From positions 1,701,553-1,765,552 of the forward strand of contig NZ_NQMO01000001.1 in NCBI RefSeq assembly GCF_002257645.1: 64,000 nucleotides of DNA, given 5' to 3'. Under the pieces are notes generated by a model that searched no databases, was not told where the DNA came from, and worked only from the letters and a program-made list of their open reading frames with translations. The position numbers and the translations under genes are program-made. Positions 26,490-34,318 of the stretch are shown here, in pieces; position 1 is the first letter of the stretch, and the number at the start of each line of letters is the position of its first letter. Source of the DNA: Paenibacillus sp. XY044 (GTDB lineage Bacteria; Bacillota; Bacilli; Paenibacillales; Paenibacillaceae).

Positions 26490-26574
26490 TCACGCTATGG
26501 TTAAGTCCAACCCCATGACACGGTCAGTATGTAATTGTTAATTCCAATGGTATAAATTGGAAGCAGAAAATACA

Positions 26575-28053
26575 TCAATTCCCGAGATCTGGCGGACGAC
26601 GGGAAAGTGTCGCCTGCTCGAAACTATAGGCGATGCCTATTAACGTGGGCTCACTGAAAGCCCTCCCGGAAAAGACAACACCAAATGGTCCCTGAGTCGA
26701 ATCGCCATCCGCATCAATTGTTCCATTGACTGAATAACCGGCAGGGACCGTGATAAGGGGATACCCTAACCTGGCAGCGATGTACATGCCATCAATGTCA
26801 CCGGGTAACATTAATGCATCTAAACCGTGCTGATCGAGTGCATAGTCAATCCCTTTTGTTACAGCTTGTTGGTTATACTCTTGACGTTTTAGTTGATAGG
26901 TTATCTCGTTTAACGTATTTTCTTCCGAGCGAATCAGATTATCTTGGCCAAACTTCAATGCAGAAGCAGCGTGTTTCCGATTGTAATCAATCAGTTCTTG
27001 AAGAGAATGTACGGGCATATCCGAATTCAACTTCGATAAGTAGCGATTCAGACCTGTTTTGAATTCGTAGCAAATAACATCATTATTCCATGGATGCTGT
27101 TCCAAATGCAGGTCTACAGGATCGATAATTGTAGCACCTTGCTCACGTAGAACTTCGATGGCGGATTCCATGATTGAAAGTCTTTCTTCATCCAACGACT
27201 GATAATAAAATCTGGGAATACCAACACGAGCTTTACGCAGAAAGTCCCGGTCGAGATAAGATGTATAGTCGTGAAAAGTACGATGGGGGCTAGTCCACGT
27301 TGCCTTGTCGTTCTCGTCAATCCCGACGATTACCCCGAGAAGTGTCGCAGCATCAGTGACCGTCTTGGAAATTGGCCCTGGTGTATCCTGACTTATGGAG
27401 ATCGGAATAATGCCGCTACGGCTCGCAAGCCCTACAGTAGGCTTTATTCCGACAAGAAAGTGTTGGCTTGCTGGCCCAACAATCGATCCCGCGGTTTCTG
27501 TTCCGATTGCTGCTGCTGCCAGGCTTGCTGCTACGGCTGAAGCCGATCCTGAACTTGACCCGCTCACGAAAAGCTTGCCAGGTCCATATGGATTCAATAC
27601 ATATCCGCCTCTGGAACTGTATCCAGCTGGCATCCGATCGGACATAAAATTCGACCACTCGGTCATGTTTGCCTTACCCAGAAGTACCGCGCCTGCAGTG
27701 CGGAGCTTTGCAGCTATGAACGAATCTTGAGGGGCAAATGACTCAGCCAAGGCGATTGAACCAGCACTCGTGTGCATCCGGTCGTGAGTATTGATATTAT
27801 CCTTGAGCAGGATTGGTATTCCATGTAACGGTCCCCTACTGCCTTTTGTATTTCGCTCAAGGTCAAGATTCCTTGCTATTTCAAGTGCATCTGGATTGAT
27901 CTCTAATACGGCATTAATCAGAGGATTATACCTATGAATACGTTCGATATATGCAAGTACGAGGGCTTCGGATGTACACTCACCCGATGACATTGCCTTT
28001 TGCATGCTCACCAAGTCGGCTTCCTGAATCCAATCTTGTAAGTTGATGCTCAT
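26575..28053 (-). CDS. Amidase signature family protein
   Basis: 492 residues, a full-length amidase. The Ser-cis-Ser-Lys triad regions are visible: ILLKDNINT (Lys), the Gly/Ser-rich signature FVSGSSSGSASAVAASLAAA and the nucleophile loop GTETAGSIVGPAS. These enzymes hydrolyse amides from small nitriles' products to aminoacyl-tRNA; the lack of GatB/GatC neighbours argues against a tRNA role. GGGGGT precedes ATG 28053. It is a lone gene between elements A5 and A6 and the largest cassette-type gene here. No secretion signal is seen. Confidence 0.9.
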   Translation of the reverse strand: MSINLQDWIQEADLVSMQKAMSSGECTSEALVLAYIERIHRYNPLINAVLEINPDALEIARNLDLERNTKGSRGPLHGIPILLKDNINTHDRMHTSAGSIALAESFAPQDSFIAAKLRTAGAVLLGKANMTEWSNFMSDRMPAGYSSRGGYVLNPYGPGKLFVSGSSSGSASAVAASLAAAAIGTETAGSIVGPASQHFLVGIKPTVGLASRSGIIPISISQDTPGPISKTVTDAATLLGVIVGIDENDKATWTSPHRTFHDYTSYLDRDFLRKARVGIPRFYYQSLDEERLSIMESAIEVLREQGATIIDPVDLHLEQHPWNNDVICYEFKTGLNRYLSKLNSDMPVHSLQELIDYNRKHAASALKFGQDNLIRSEENTLNEITYQLKRQEYNQQAVTKGIDYALDQHGLDALMLPGDIDGMYIAARLGYPLITVPAGYSVNGTIDADGDSTQGPFGVVFSGRAFSEPTLIGIAYSFEQATLSRRPPDLGN

Positions 28054-28216
28054 ATATTAACATACCCCCGGAAATAGAAATTTTCTCGGACAACAGTAAT
28101 ATGGTATCATGCTACCTTACCAAGGATATAGGTAAAGTTTTGATTAGATAAGAAAGTATCAGTTGTACATCGCAGTAGAGCTTGTATTTTCTCCGAACTT
28201 TAATGTTGTAACTAAA

Positions 28217-28276
28217 AAAATCTGCCCGTTAATTGAAGATAAATTCTTTCCGAGCCTGCTCGTTAGCTTAATTAAC
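28217..28276 (+). repeat. Two tandem left-half A sites (A6)
   Basis: CTGCCCGTTAATTGAAG (28222) and CTGCTCGTTAGCTTAATTA (28256) lie 34 bp apart, without an inner stem or right site. They look like remnants left after deletion or recombination. Confidence 0.55.
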
Positions 28277-28391
28277 CTGATAATGTAGTAATGTTATTGG
28301 GCCCAACTTCGCTTTGGATAATTGTTATCATTTACGGTAATCCAATTACAACAAGATCCTTATTACTTTAGCAAATGTTTTCAATAAAAAT

Positions 28392-28475
28392 TATTGAACT
28401 ATCCTGCCCGTTAGCTTAACGAAAAACGAAGCAGTTGCCAACGGCAAGTTAGTTTCGATAAGTTAGCTGTAATGC
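28392..28475 (+). repeat. attC-like element A7, degenerate
   Basis: The left simple site is complete: TTGAACTATC, CTGCC, CGTTAGCTTAA (28393-28420). An imperfect inner stem CGAAGCAGTTGCC / GGCAAGTTAGTTTCG follows. The right site is eroded (AAGTTAGCTG). Confidence 0.6.
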
Positions 28476-28574
28476 GCTCTTTTTTCGATACAATCCGTGA
28501 AGCTCGGTTGTTCTGCCTTGTCACTCTTTTCGAAAGTTCGGAAGCCGGTTGCCAGACGATCGCTCCGCTACGGT

Positions 28575-29335
28575 TCACGACCCTCTGATTTCCTCGCGCG
28601 AATTCGGAACGAGCAAACTGATCACCGCCAATTCGCCGTTAAATGCGTCAGCCCAATAGAATTGCGACTTGATCACAAAGCGGCCGGATGTATTGATATA
28701 GCCGTACCTCTGCCCCTGGCTGGCCGGAGCCAGGCCGCCCTTGAACAAACCTCCGGCTGTAAAGCCCTGGATGACTTTGGTGCCCTTCTTGTTGATGTAG
28801 AAGGTGACTCCATTACGCTCGACAAAAGCCAGTCCTTCCGAGAACGGCTGCCCCATGCTGAACTGCGGTGTTAGCAGGTAATTGCCGTTTTTGTCGATGT
28901 ACCCGTATTTTCCGTTCACGTAAACTACTGCCGCCCCGTTTGAAAACGGATCGGCGTGATCATACCGGGGTGTAATCCGGAGCTTGCCGGGGGTGTCGAT
29001 ATAGCCGTATTTGCCGCCGAACGCAAGCATTACGGTCGCCATACCTTCGGAGAAATCGGACGTCGAGCTATACAGGTATGGAATGACCAGCTCGCCCTTC
29101 GTGTTGATGTACCCCGATGCTTTGCCCACATTGACCCGAGCCAGACCTTCGGATAAATTAGACGCCTGGGCGTAGATGGGCTGTATGCTCAACCTTGCCA
29201 TGGCTGTCTATATATCCGTACCGTGTCACCGTACCTCCGTCAGTGTTCTGAACCTGCGTCGTATACAGCGCACGGTCATTATAAAGAATGCCGGCATCTC
29301 TCAACTTGTATTCGAACAGCTCGCTGCCCGCCTAA
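28575..29335 (-). pseudogene. WG-repeat (beta-propeller-like) protein fragment, frameshifted
   Basis: The main frame (28575-29201) has about five WG repeats, for example GYIDKNGNYLLTPQF, GYINTSGRFVIKSQF and GYINTKGELVIPYLY. The repeat pattern continues upstream in another frame (TRYGYIDSHGK, ~29220-29190), so a frameshift lies near 29195. Further upstream the frame hits a TAG at ~29335, so the true 5' end is missing. WG-repeat proteins are usually surface or signalling scaffolds. The fragment abuts an unrelated enolase-family fragment on the other strand, marking a rearrangement junction. Confidence 0.7.
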
Positions 29336-29344
29336 CTGAAATAA

Positions 29345-29759
29345 TATTGCTTTTTACGGACGCCATATGCCGCTTTGGGAAGGGACGAAACGGGATATTG
29401 CGATCGTACGCGGGATTGCAGAAGTGGCGGGTCCCACAGGCAAAATTATGATCGATGCAAATAATGCGTATAATTTGAACTTAACCAAAGAGGTATTGGC
29501 GGCTTTGACGGATGTGAACCTGTATTGGCTGGAAGAAGCGTTTCATGAGGATGAAGGCTTGTACGAGGACCTGAAGGAATGGCTCCGGCAACGCGGGCAG
29601 AATGTGCTCATCGCAGACGGGGGAAGGGCTTGCCTCACCGCATCTCGTGGAGTGGGCGATTCGCGGATGTGTCGATGTGCTGCAGTACGATATCATCTCG
29701 CCGGGTTTCACGCATTGGATGGAATTAGGCGAAAAGCTGGATGCCCATGGTTTGCGGTA
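29345..29759 (+). pseudogene. Mandelate-racemase/enolase superfamily fragment, frameshifted
   Basis: The plus strand encodes IMIDANNAYN and LYWLEEAFHEDEGLYEDL, typical of the metal-binding barrel of sugar-acid dehydratases, up to VLIADG. There the frame breaks; in another frame it continues PHLVEWAIRGCVDVLQYD to HGLR and a stop at 29759. Both the N-terminal capping domain and the end of the barrel are missing. It is a remnant of a sugar-acid dehydratase-type gene. Confidence 0.8.
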
Positions 29760-29954
29760 AATGATTTTGACCAAAAATGTTTACAAGTCGGATACAATTC
29801 GGAGATAGTTTGGAGATAAAGTCACTTTATAGTTAGGTACATAAGGAACACCCGCCTTAAACAATATGAACGGGGATATGAAGAAGGTTTGAGTTCTACC
29901 AAGGTAAGACATCGCGTTTGCTTCGGCAATAAATCAACAAGGGAGAGAATAATC

Positions 29955-30680
29955 ATGAAAAATCGTGTAAAAGGAACCATTATGGCTGCACTTGTCGTAG
30001 GAATGACCGTTTCCGGAGCGGCAGGCGTCTACGCCGGTACCAACCTGCAGAAAATTTCCGCCTACCTCAATCACAACATCAGTTTCAAAATCGATGGAAA
30101 AACGTTTGTGCCGACGGATGGAAATGGGAACAAATTGGCTCCAATCGTATACAATGACTCGACTTATCTTCCGGTTCGTGCCCTGTCTGAGGCATTGAAG
30201 GCATCTGTTGATTATAATAGCCGTACCGGTGTCATCACCATTGGTACACCTTCTGCGCCTAACAATGGGAATACAGGAAACCAAACAGGAGCCGATCTTG
30301 TGGCTGTCACGTATTCGACTTCCCAAATTCAGGCGATTAAGAAAGAATTCTCGAAATTCGACGGCTTTACTACGGCTTACGCGCCAATGCAGGCGGTGAA
30401 AAATGATAGTCTCCAGAAAGTAGCTGCTGGTGGGGATTCGGTCAAGTTTACGTTTAAGCACATGAGCGTAGAGGTATCGCCACGGGACTACTCTTTCGAA
30501 TATGATGGTAAAAATGTCACGCTCTCCAATGGGGTGCAGGCTAAATGGTATACACCAAGCGATACCGCGATGCTGACTTTTAAACTCGATGACCGATTTG
30601 TTACTCTCTACTCGCAGGATCATTCCCTCTCGAACGCACAATTGGAGAAGGTAGCCGTATCCGTCGCTAAATTGAAATAA
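29955..30680 (+). CDS. Secreted protein with copper-amine-oxidase-N-like (stalk) domain
   Basis: 241 residues. GGGAGAG precedes ATG 29955. The signal peptide is MKNRVKGTIMAALVVGMTVS with cleavage near VYAG. Residues ~25-95 match the copper-amine-oxidase N-terminal domain pattern common in Paenibacillus surface proteins (ISFKIDGKTFVP, STYLPVRALSEALKASV, NSRTGVITIG). An Asn/Gly linker and a C-terminal domain I do not recognise follow. It is not an oxidase: only the stalk-like domain is present. Probably a cell-surface protein. Confidence 0.8.
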   Translation: MKNRVKGTIMAALVVGMTVSGAAGVYAGTNLQKISAYLNHNISFKIDGKTFVPTDGNGNKLAPIVYNDSTYLPVRALSEALKASVDYNSRTGVITIGTPSAPNNGNTGNQTGADLVAVTYSTSQIQAIKKEFSKFDGFTTAYAPMQAVKNDSLQKVAAGGDSVKFTFKHMSVEVSPRDYSFEYDGKNVTLSNGVQAKWYTPSDTAMLTFKLDDRFVTLYSQDHSLSNAQLEKVAVSVAKLK

Positions 30681-30727
30681 TTCATTGATGACGATTTTGT
30701 TTAACTTAAAAAGCAGATTGATTAAGC

Positions 30728-30762
30728 AGCAGGCTTCCGAAATATCGGGAGCCTGCTATTTG
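30728..30762 (+). terminator. Terminator after the stalk-domain protein
   Basis: AGCAGGCTTCC pairs with GGGAGCCTGCT around an 8-nt loop; the T-run is short. Confidence 0.7.
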
Positions 30763-30839
30763 TGTATCAAACAAAGAACAGACATGGAATAAAACGATCT
30801 GGTCATTCGTATTTTATATATGAAATGTAGTGATTCGGA

Positions 30840-31082
30840 ATGAACTCAGCGGACAGAATACCTTTGTATCAGATGGTTCAAGAGTATGTACGTAATTTGA
30901 TCACGTCTCAGGTATTGAAGGTTGGAGTCCGTATCCCTACGGAAAAGGAACTTATGGAGCGTTTCGGAGTAAGCAAAATTACTGTCGTGCATGCCCATCT
31001 TTTTAAGCAACTGTTGTACATGCTCCTCAGAGACTATTTTCATTCTTTAGTATTGACGACGCTTGTACCGGTTTTGTTGTGA
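30840..31082 (+). pseudogene. Truncated GntR-family regulator
   Basis: The first ~50 residues are a GntR winged-helix start (IPLYQMVQEYVRNLITSQVL, IPTEKELMERFGVSKITV). After that the sequence is unrelated and stops at 80 residues; intact GntR proteins have ~240. On the opposite strand just past the break, 31043-30985 reads MKIVSEEHVQQLLKKMG, which resembles the start of ornithine-cyclodeaminase-like proteins, so two 5' gene fragments seem to have been joined head to head. Confidence 0.65.
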
Positions 31083-31119
31083 GTGGGAATAAATCACAAA
31101 AACATTGGCTTATTCCCAC
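31083..31119. repeat. 10-bp inverted repeat
   Basis: GTGGGAATAA (31083-31092) and TTATTCCCAC (31110-31119) are perfect complements with a 17-nt loop. No gene lies in 31083-31508 apart from element A8. Confidence 0.45.
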
Positions 31120-31274
31120 ATTTCGCCCTCCCACATACTGCTGATCAGAAAAATGCTGTTTCGTTTCGCAGTCTTACGGACACAGGAGCTGCTATTTGGT
31201 GAAATATTGTTAAACTTATTAGAAAAGATGTTCGCCTAATACCCACTAACATCTTTATCAATTTAAGTTTTCTA

Positions 31275-31369
31275 CACTAACCTGCCCGTTAGTTGAGAAA
31301 AGACAGCCGATCCCAAGTAACCGGCTGCCTTCAAATTCTTTGTTGAGTTAACGTTCCCCGTTAGGTCAA
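31275..31369 (+). repeat. attC-like element A8
   Basis: The left simple site reads CACTAAC, CTGCC, CGTTAGTTGAG. Inner stem CAGCCG (31304) / CGGCTG (31322). Right site TTGAGTTAACG (31343), TTCCC, CGTTAGGTCAA. The arms are the most symmetric of the series. Close copy of A5. Confidence 0.83.
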
Positions 31370-31508
31370 TCGTCAATTCCATAAATAACTATGTCATTTC
31401 GCATAACTGAACAAATTTTAAAGAATAAGGGATCCTCTGACTGCCGCTACAGCCGGAGAAACCCTATTAAAGTAACGTGCCCTTTAGGCCGCTGAGTCAA
31501 CCGCACAA

Positions 31509-32045
31509 CTAAGCTGGAACATAGGTCAACCTGATCACCTTCTCGCCAACTCGATCGCTTGCCACGAGGCGCAGCGGCGGCCGCGGACCGGCGAAGAACG
31601 GCTTGCCGTGACCCAGCACGACTGGATGGAGATAGAGGCGATACTCATCAACGAGACCGAGCTCCGTTAGACTGTGGGCCAACTCCGGCCCGGCAACTTC
31701 AATCTCCCCTTCATGCTGAGCCTTCAGCCCACGTATGGCCGCTGCGAGGTCGCCCTCAATCAGAGAAGCGTTCGGACCGACGGACTTTAACGTCCTCGAC
31801 ACCACCCACTTCGGTTTGCTTTGCCACGCCGCTGCGTATTCCCGTTCCGGCGCATCCCATTCAAAATGGTCTCCGTCCCAATACCGCATGGTCTCGTACA
31901 TGCGGCGCCCGTACAGGCTGCCCGCCAGGCTGCGCACGTCGTCGATGAAATGACGGAAAAGCACGGGGTCGGGCTGAAATGCCGGGTGGTCGTGGTCGAC
32001 GAATCCGTCCAGAGACTGGTTCAATGCGAAAACGATCTTTGCCAT
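31509..32045 (-). CDS. Dihydrofolate-reductase-like (RibD C-terminal domain) protein
   Basis: 178 residues. It starts AKIVFALNQSLDGFVDHD, the typical RibD-C/DHFR-like opening, and has SLYGRRMYETMRYW and VAGPELAHSLTELGLVDEYR. Such proteins bind NADPH; most are of unknown function, distinct from true dihydrofolate reductase. GGGAGGAG precedes ATG 32045. It is clearly GC-richer than its AT-rich neighbours, a sign of separate origin. It is a single gene between element A8 and the half site at 32236. Confidence 0.88.
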   Translation of the reverse strand: MAKIVFALNQSLDGFVDHDHPAFQPDPVLFRHFIDDVRSLAGSLYGRRMYETMRYWDGDHFEWDAPEREYAAAWQSKPKWVVSRTLKSVGPNASLIEGDLAAAIRGLKAQHEGEIEVAGPELAHSLTELGLVDEYRLYLHPVVLGHGKPFFAGPRPPLRLVASDRVGEKVIRLTYVPA

Positions 32046-32104
32046 GCGACTGACACTCCTCCCTGGTTTTCTCGCACATTCATCATCAAGATTACACGTT
32101 CCAT
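32021..32104 (-). CDS. 27-residue upstream ORF overlapping the RibD-like start
   Basis: AAAGGAGG precedes an ATG at 32104; the frame (MERVILMMNVRENQGGVSVA...) ends at 32021, 25 nt inside the next gene. Such an overlap could couple translation to the reductase gene. No independent support. Confidence 0.3.
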   Translation of the reverse strand: MERVILMMNVRENQGGVSVAWQRSFSH

Positions 32105-32229
32105 ATGCAGCCTCCTTTATGTCTACATTTTATCATCCAACAGCATGTCCGGTTTCTCATGGATTGCTAATGTGCACAGTCCTGGCCTGACCGAATATAA
32201 ATTTAATTTATCGAAGGATGGTAAATTAA

Positions 32230-32251
32230 CCAATTCTGCCCGTTAGCTTAA
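32230..32251 (+). repeat. A-type left half site (A9)
   Basis: CTGCCCGTTAGCTTAA (32236-32251), exact consensus, without inner stem or right site. It lies between the reductase and methyltransferase genes. Confidence 0.6.
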
Positions 32252-32321
32252 TGAAGTTGCATTGGAAACATATTTAAATGGTTATCTAATCGGTAATCGG
32301 CTCATGTTCTTGTCCTTTTCT

Positions 32322-32420
32322 AAGTTCTTGTCCTCGACTCGGGACAAGAACTTGTACCGATAAAACAAAAAAGCCGCTATAATAGCGACTTTCAATCGGA
32401 CTTTGTTCTTGTCCCCCGAC
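32322..32420. repeat. Element B1: inverted outer repeat plus inner hairpin
   Basis: AAGTTCTTGTCC (32322-32333) and GGACAAGAACTT (32342-32353) are perfect complements. A GCCGCT/AGCGAC inner hairpin follows at 32373-32389, then a third copy GTTCTTGTC (32404). It is at the 3' side of the methyltransferase gene. Same design as 60887-60988. Confidence 0.65.
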
Positions 32421-32508
32421 AGCTTTTTCTCTCATTGCCCGCCACGCGCTGACGTTCCGGCCGGCCGATTGTTTACCTTCCCGCCCCGTTTGTATTTCAT
32501 TCTGGGGC

Positions 32509-33072
32509 TTAAGTTGGCTTAACAGCATCCACCATTAGAGAAACAAATCCCAAAGAGTTTTCATTGTTGCGGTGATCAAAGCGTTTCGATCGGTAAATGA
32601 AACCCTCTTTCTCATCCCAATCGGTGTAATGGAATTCTCCATTTTCATCGCAATACTCTAGAAGATTCACTTTAAAACCAGCTTCTTCAAACATCGCCGA
32701 AAGGGTTTTATAGGTATGTACTATTTTATGGCTTGCAGCAGGATGGTCAGCAGGACCTGGTCCGCCGATTTGTACTCCTTTTTGGTACTCTTCATCAGGG
32801 AAATAACCATCCGGAACAGCACATCGAACATACCCTCCAGATTTTAAGAACTCAAAACAAACCTTTGCAGCTTTAACACCTTCTTCGAAATCTAGGTGCT
32901 CCCATACATGTTCAGCTAAAACTGCAGTAATGGTATTTGGTTCAAAACGGTCAGACCACTGTTCTCTTCGTAATAAATTTAGCTCTGTCTCTTCGGTTTG
33001 CGTCCACTCGGGATTATTGTTATATCCGCCAGCACCAATAACAACTCGTATGTCTTTGTTTCGTCCCCTCAC
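32509..33072 (-). CDS. Predicted SAM-dependent methyltransferase
   Basis: 187 residues. It contains the class-I-like acidic strand and loop AEHVWEHLDFEEGVKAAKVC, then GGYVRCAVPDGYFPDEEYQ, matching the small methyltransferases annotated as COG4627-type. The classical Gly-rich SAM motif is reduced (VIGAGGYNNNPEW). The target is unknown. GTG/ATG region: ATG 33072 with AAAGGGGGATGAG upstream. It is the only gene between half sites at 32236 and 33172, with element B1 at its 3' side. Confidence 0.75.
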   Translation of the reverse strand: MRGRNKDIRVVIGAGGYNNNPEWTQTEETELNLLRREQWSDRFEPNTITAVLAEHVWEHLDFEEGVKAAKVCFEFLKSGGYVRCAVPDGYFPDEEYQKGVQIGGPGPADHPAASHKIVHTYKTLSAMFEEAGFKVNLLEYCDENGEFHYTDWDEKEGFIYRSKRFDHRNNENSLGFVSLMVDAVKPT

Positions 33073-33166
33073 TCAAGCTCATCCCCCTTTATAGCGAAGT
33101 GTAACAAAAACCCCATTGAGGATAAATGGATATTTGGGACCATCATATGTAATTATGTGTCCTCAA

Positions 33167-33187
33167 GTAAACTGCCCGTTAGCTTAA
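33167..33187 (+). repeat. A-type left half site (A10)
   Basis: ACTGCCCGTTAGCTTAA (33171-33187), consensus left box without stem or right site. Confidence 0.6.
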
Positions 33188-33282
33188 TGACAGTGGTACC
33201 ATTTTCGAGAGCTGAGGTTCATTTAGGCTTGGTTTTAATTTGAATAGGGTCGTTCTTCTCTTTTGGGTTAATCCCGTAATAA

Positions 33283-33439
33283 TGTAGGCACTTTTGTGTC
33301 ATTATCCTACTATATAGGCACTTTTGTGCATTTTTTTATGACACAAGATTCCTTACAAAAATAAAAGAAAGCCTGATCCATCAGGCTTTCTTCACATTTA
33401 ATATGTAGGTGGATTTGTGTCATTAGACAAATGACACAA
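33283..33439. repeat. Element C: direct and inverted repeats around a terminator-like hairpin
   Basis: Three direct repeats of the type TGTAGGCACTTTTGTGTCAT occur at 33283, 33313 and 33404. ATGACACAA (33338 and 33431) is the complement of their ends. The central hairpin GAAAGCCTGA / TCAGGCTTTC (33367-33390) is followed by TT. The design copies that of elements A and B with different sequence. Confidence 0.55.
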
Positions 33440-33652
33440 ATGTTGTCTGAGGACAAGAACATTGTTCCTTAAAGGACCTTCTGTTTTGAGGTGATTCTCT
33501 ACTTTATCGATTAATTGCAGTACAGCTAATCGCAACGGTTCAAAATCTGTGGGATCTAACAACGCGATAAGATCCGGATTCCATAACGACCATAGAAATA
33601 CCTCCTGTTTGAATCAAGTGAGATGTTGCATCTAAAATCTTTTCTCTTGACA
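33440..33652 (-). pseudogene. TetR-family regulator remnant
   Basis: On the minus strand MSREKILDATSHLIQTGG is a TetR N terminus. The following DNA-binding helices are missing, and in another frame the sequence continues DPTDFEPLRLAVLQLIDKVE. A gene of ~190 residues has been reduced to two joined pieces. Confidence 0.6.
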
Positions 33653-33699
33653 TTATTCCTATAACCACCTAATTAATTGAGAGTTTTTATCAGAAGGAA

Positions 33700-33925
33700 A
33701 AAATTAAAATTTTTTCAAGATATGCTTGAATTTTATCAGCATCCTGTTCAGCATACGCACAGGCTACGTAATCGTCAGGTTTGATAAGGAATGCAGAATT
33801 AGGTAATATACCCACCTTCCCCATTCTATCTTCCCATTTCATTTCATGCAACGGTATCTCAGACGACTCCGCGAGTTTATGAAGAGCTGGGGATGATTGA
33901 CCATATACATGAAGTTGTCAATCAA
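33700..33925 (-). pseudogene. C-terminal fragment of an FAD-dependent aromatic monooxygenase
   Basis: The minus strand reads GKVGILPNSAFLIKPDDYVA followed by CAYAEQDADKIQAYLEKIL, the conserved C-terminal tail of PheA/TfdB/rifampicin-monooxygenase-type flavoproteins (normally ~500 residues). No catalytic domain remains. A TetR remnant next to it suggests a former regulator-monooxygenase pair. Confidence 0.6.
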
Positions 33926-34318
33926 CTGACCTCTGGTAGGAGTAATTATCGCCCCTCTCTGTAACTATCCAAGGTATGCGATCGCCGCGGATGAACGCCT
34001 CCTGCCTTACCCTCACTAAGAATACTGTCTCTGTACCTGATGCGGGTTTGCGATGCCGAGATTAAGGCGCTTCAGGCGCAGGTCCGTTAAAAACATTGCA
34101 ATTTGAAATTTCATTTATCGTCCGCTTTATGCATTGGATGTGTGTAGCATAAAGCGGACCTTCAACTCAATTATCTTACTTCCTCTGCATGACCCTATCT
34201 ACTGGCATTTATCGTTTTATGAATTGTTTTTAATTGATTATGAGGAATTCGAAATGGATGCCGTTGGTTTTGATACTAACGATCCTATAGGAAACAGATT
34301 TAAATAATGGGAGCCAGT
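33926..34318. other. Gene-free stretch with a 13-bp inverted repeat
   Basis: GTCCGCTTTATGC (34120-34132) and GCATAAAGCGGAC (34147-34159) are perfect complements. Just upstream a plus-strand frame ends in VCDAEIKALQAQVR at 34090, which resembles a regulator C terminus but has no identifiable body. No intact gene. Confidence 0.4.

Noticed and set aside
23318..33187. CRISPR array
   Set aside because: The repeats are 80-100 bp, structured, and separated by whole genes of varied length, not by short uniform spacers. No cas genes are present.
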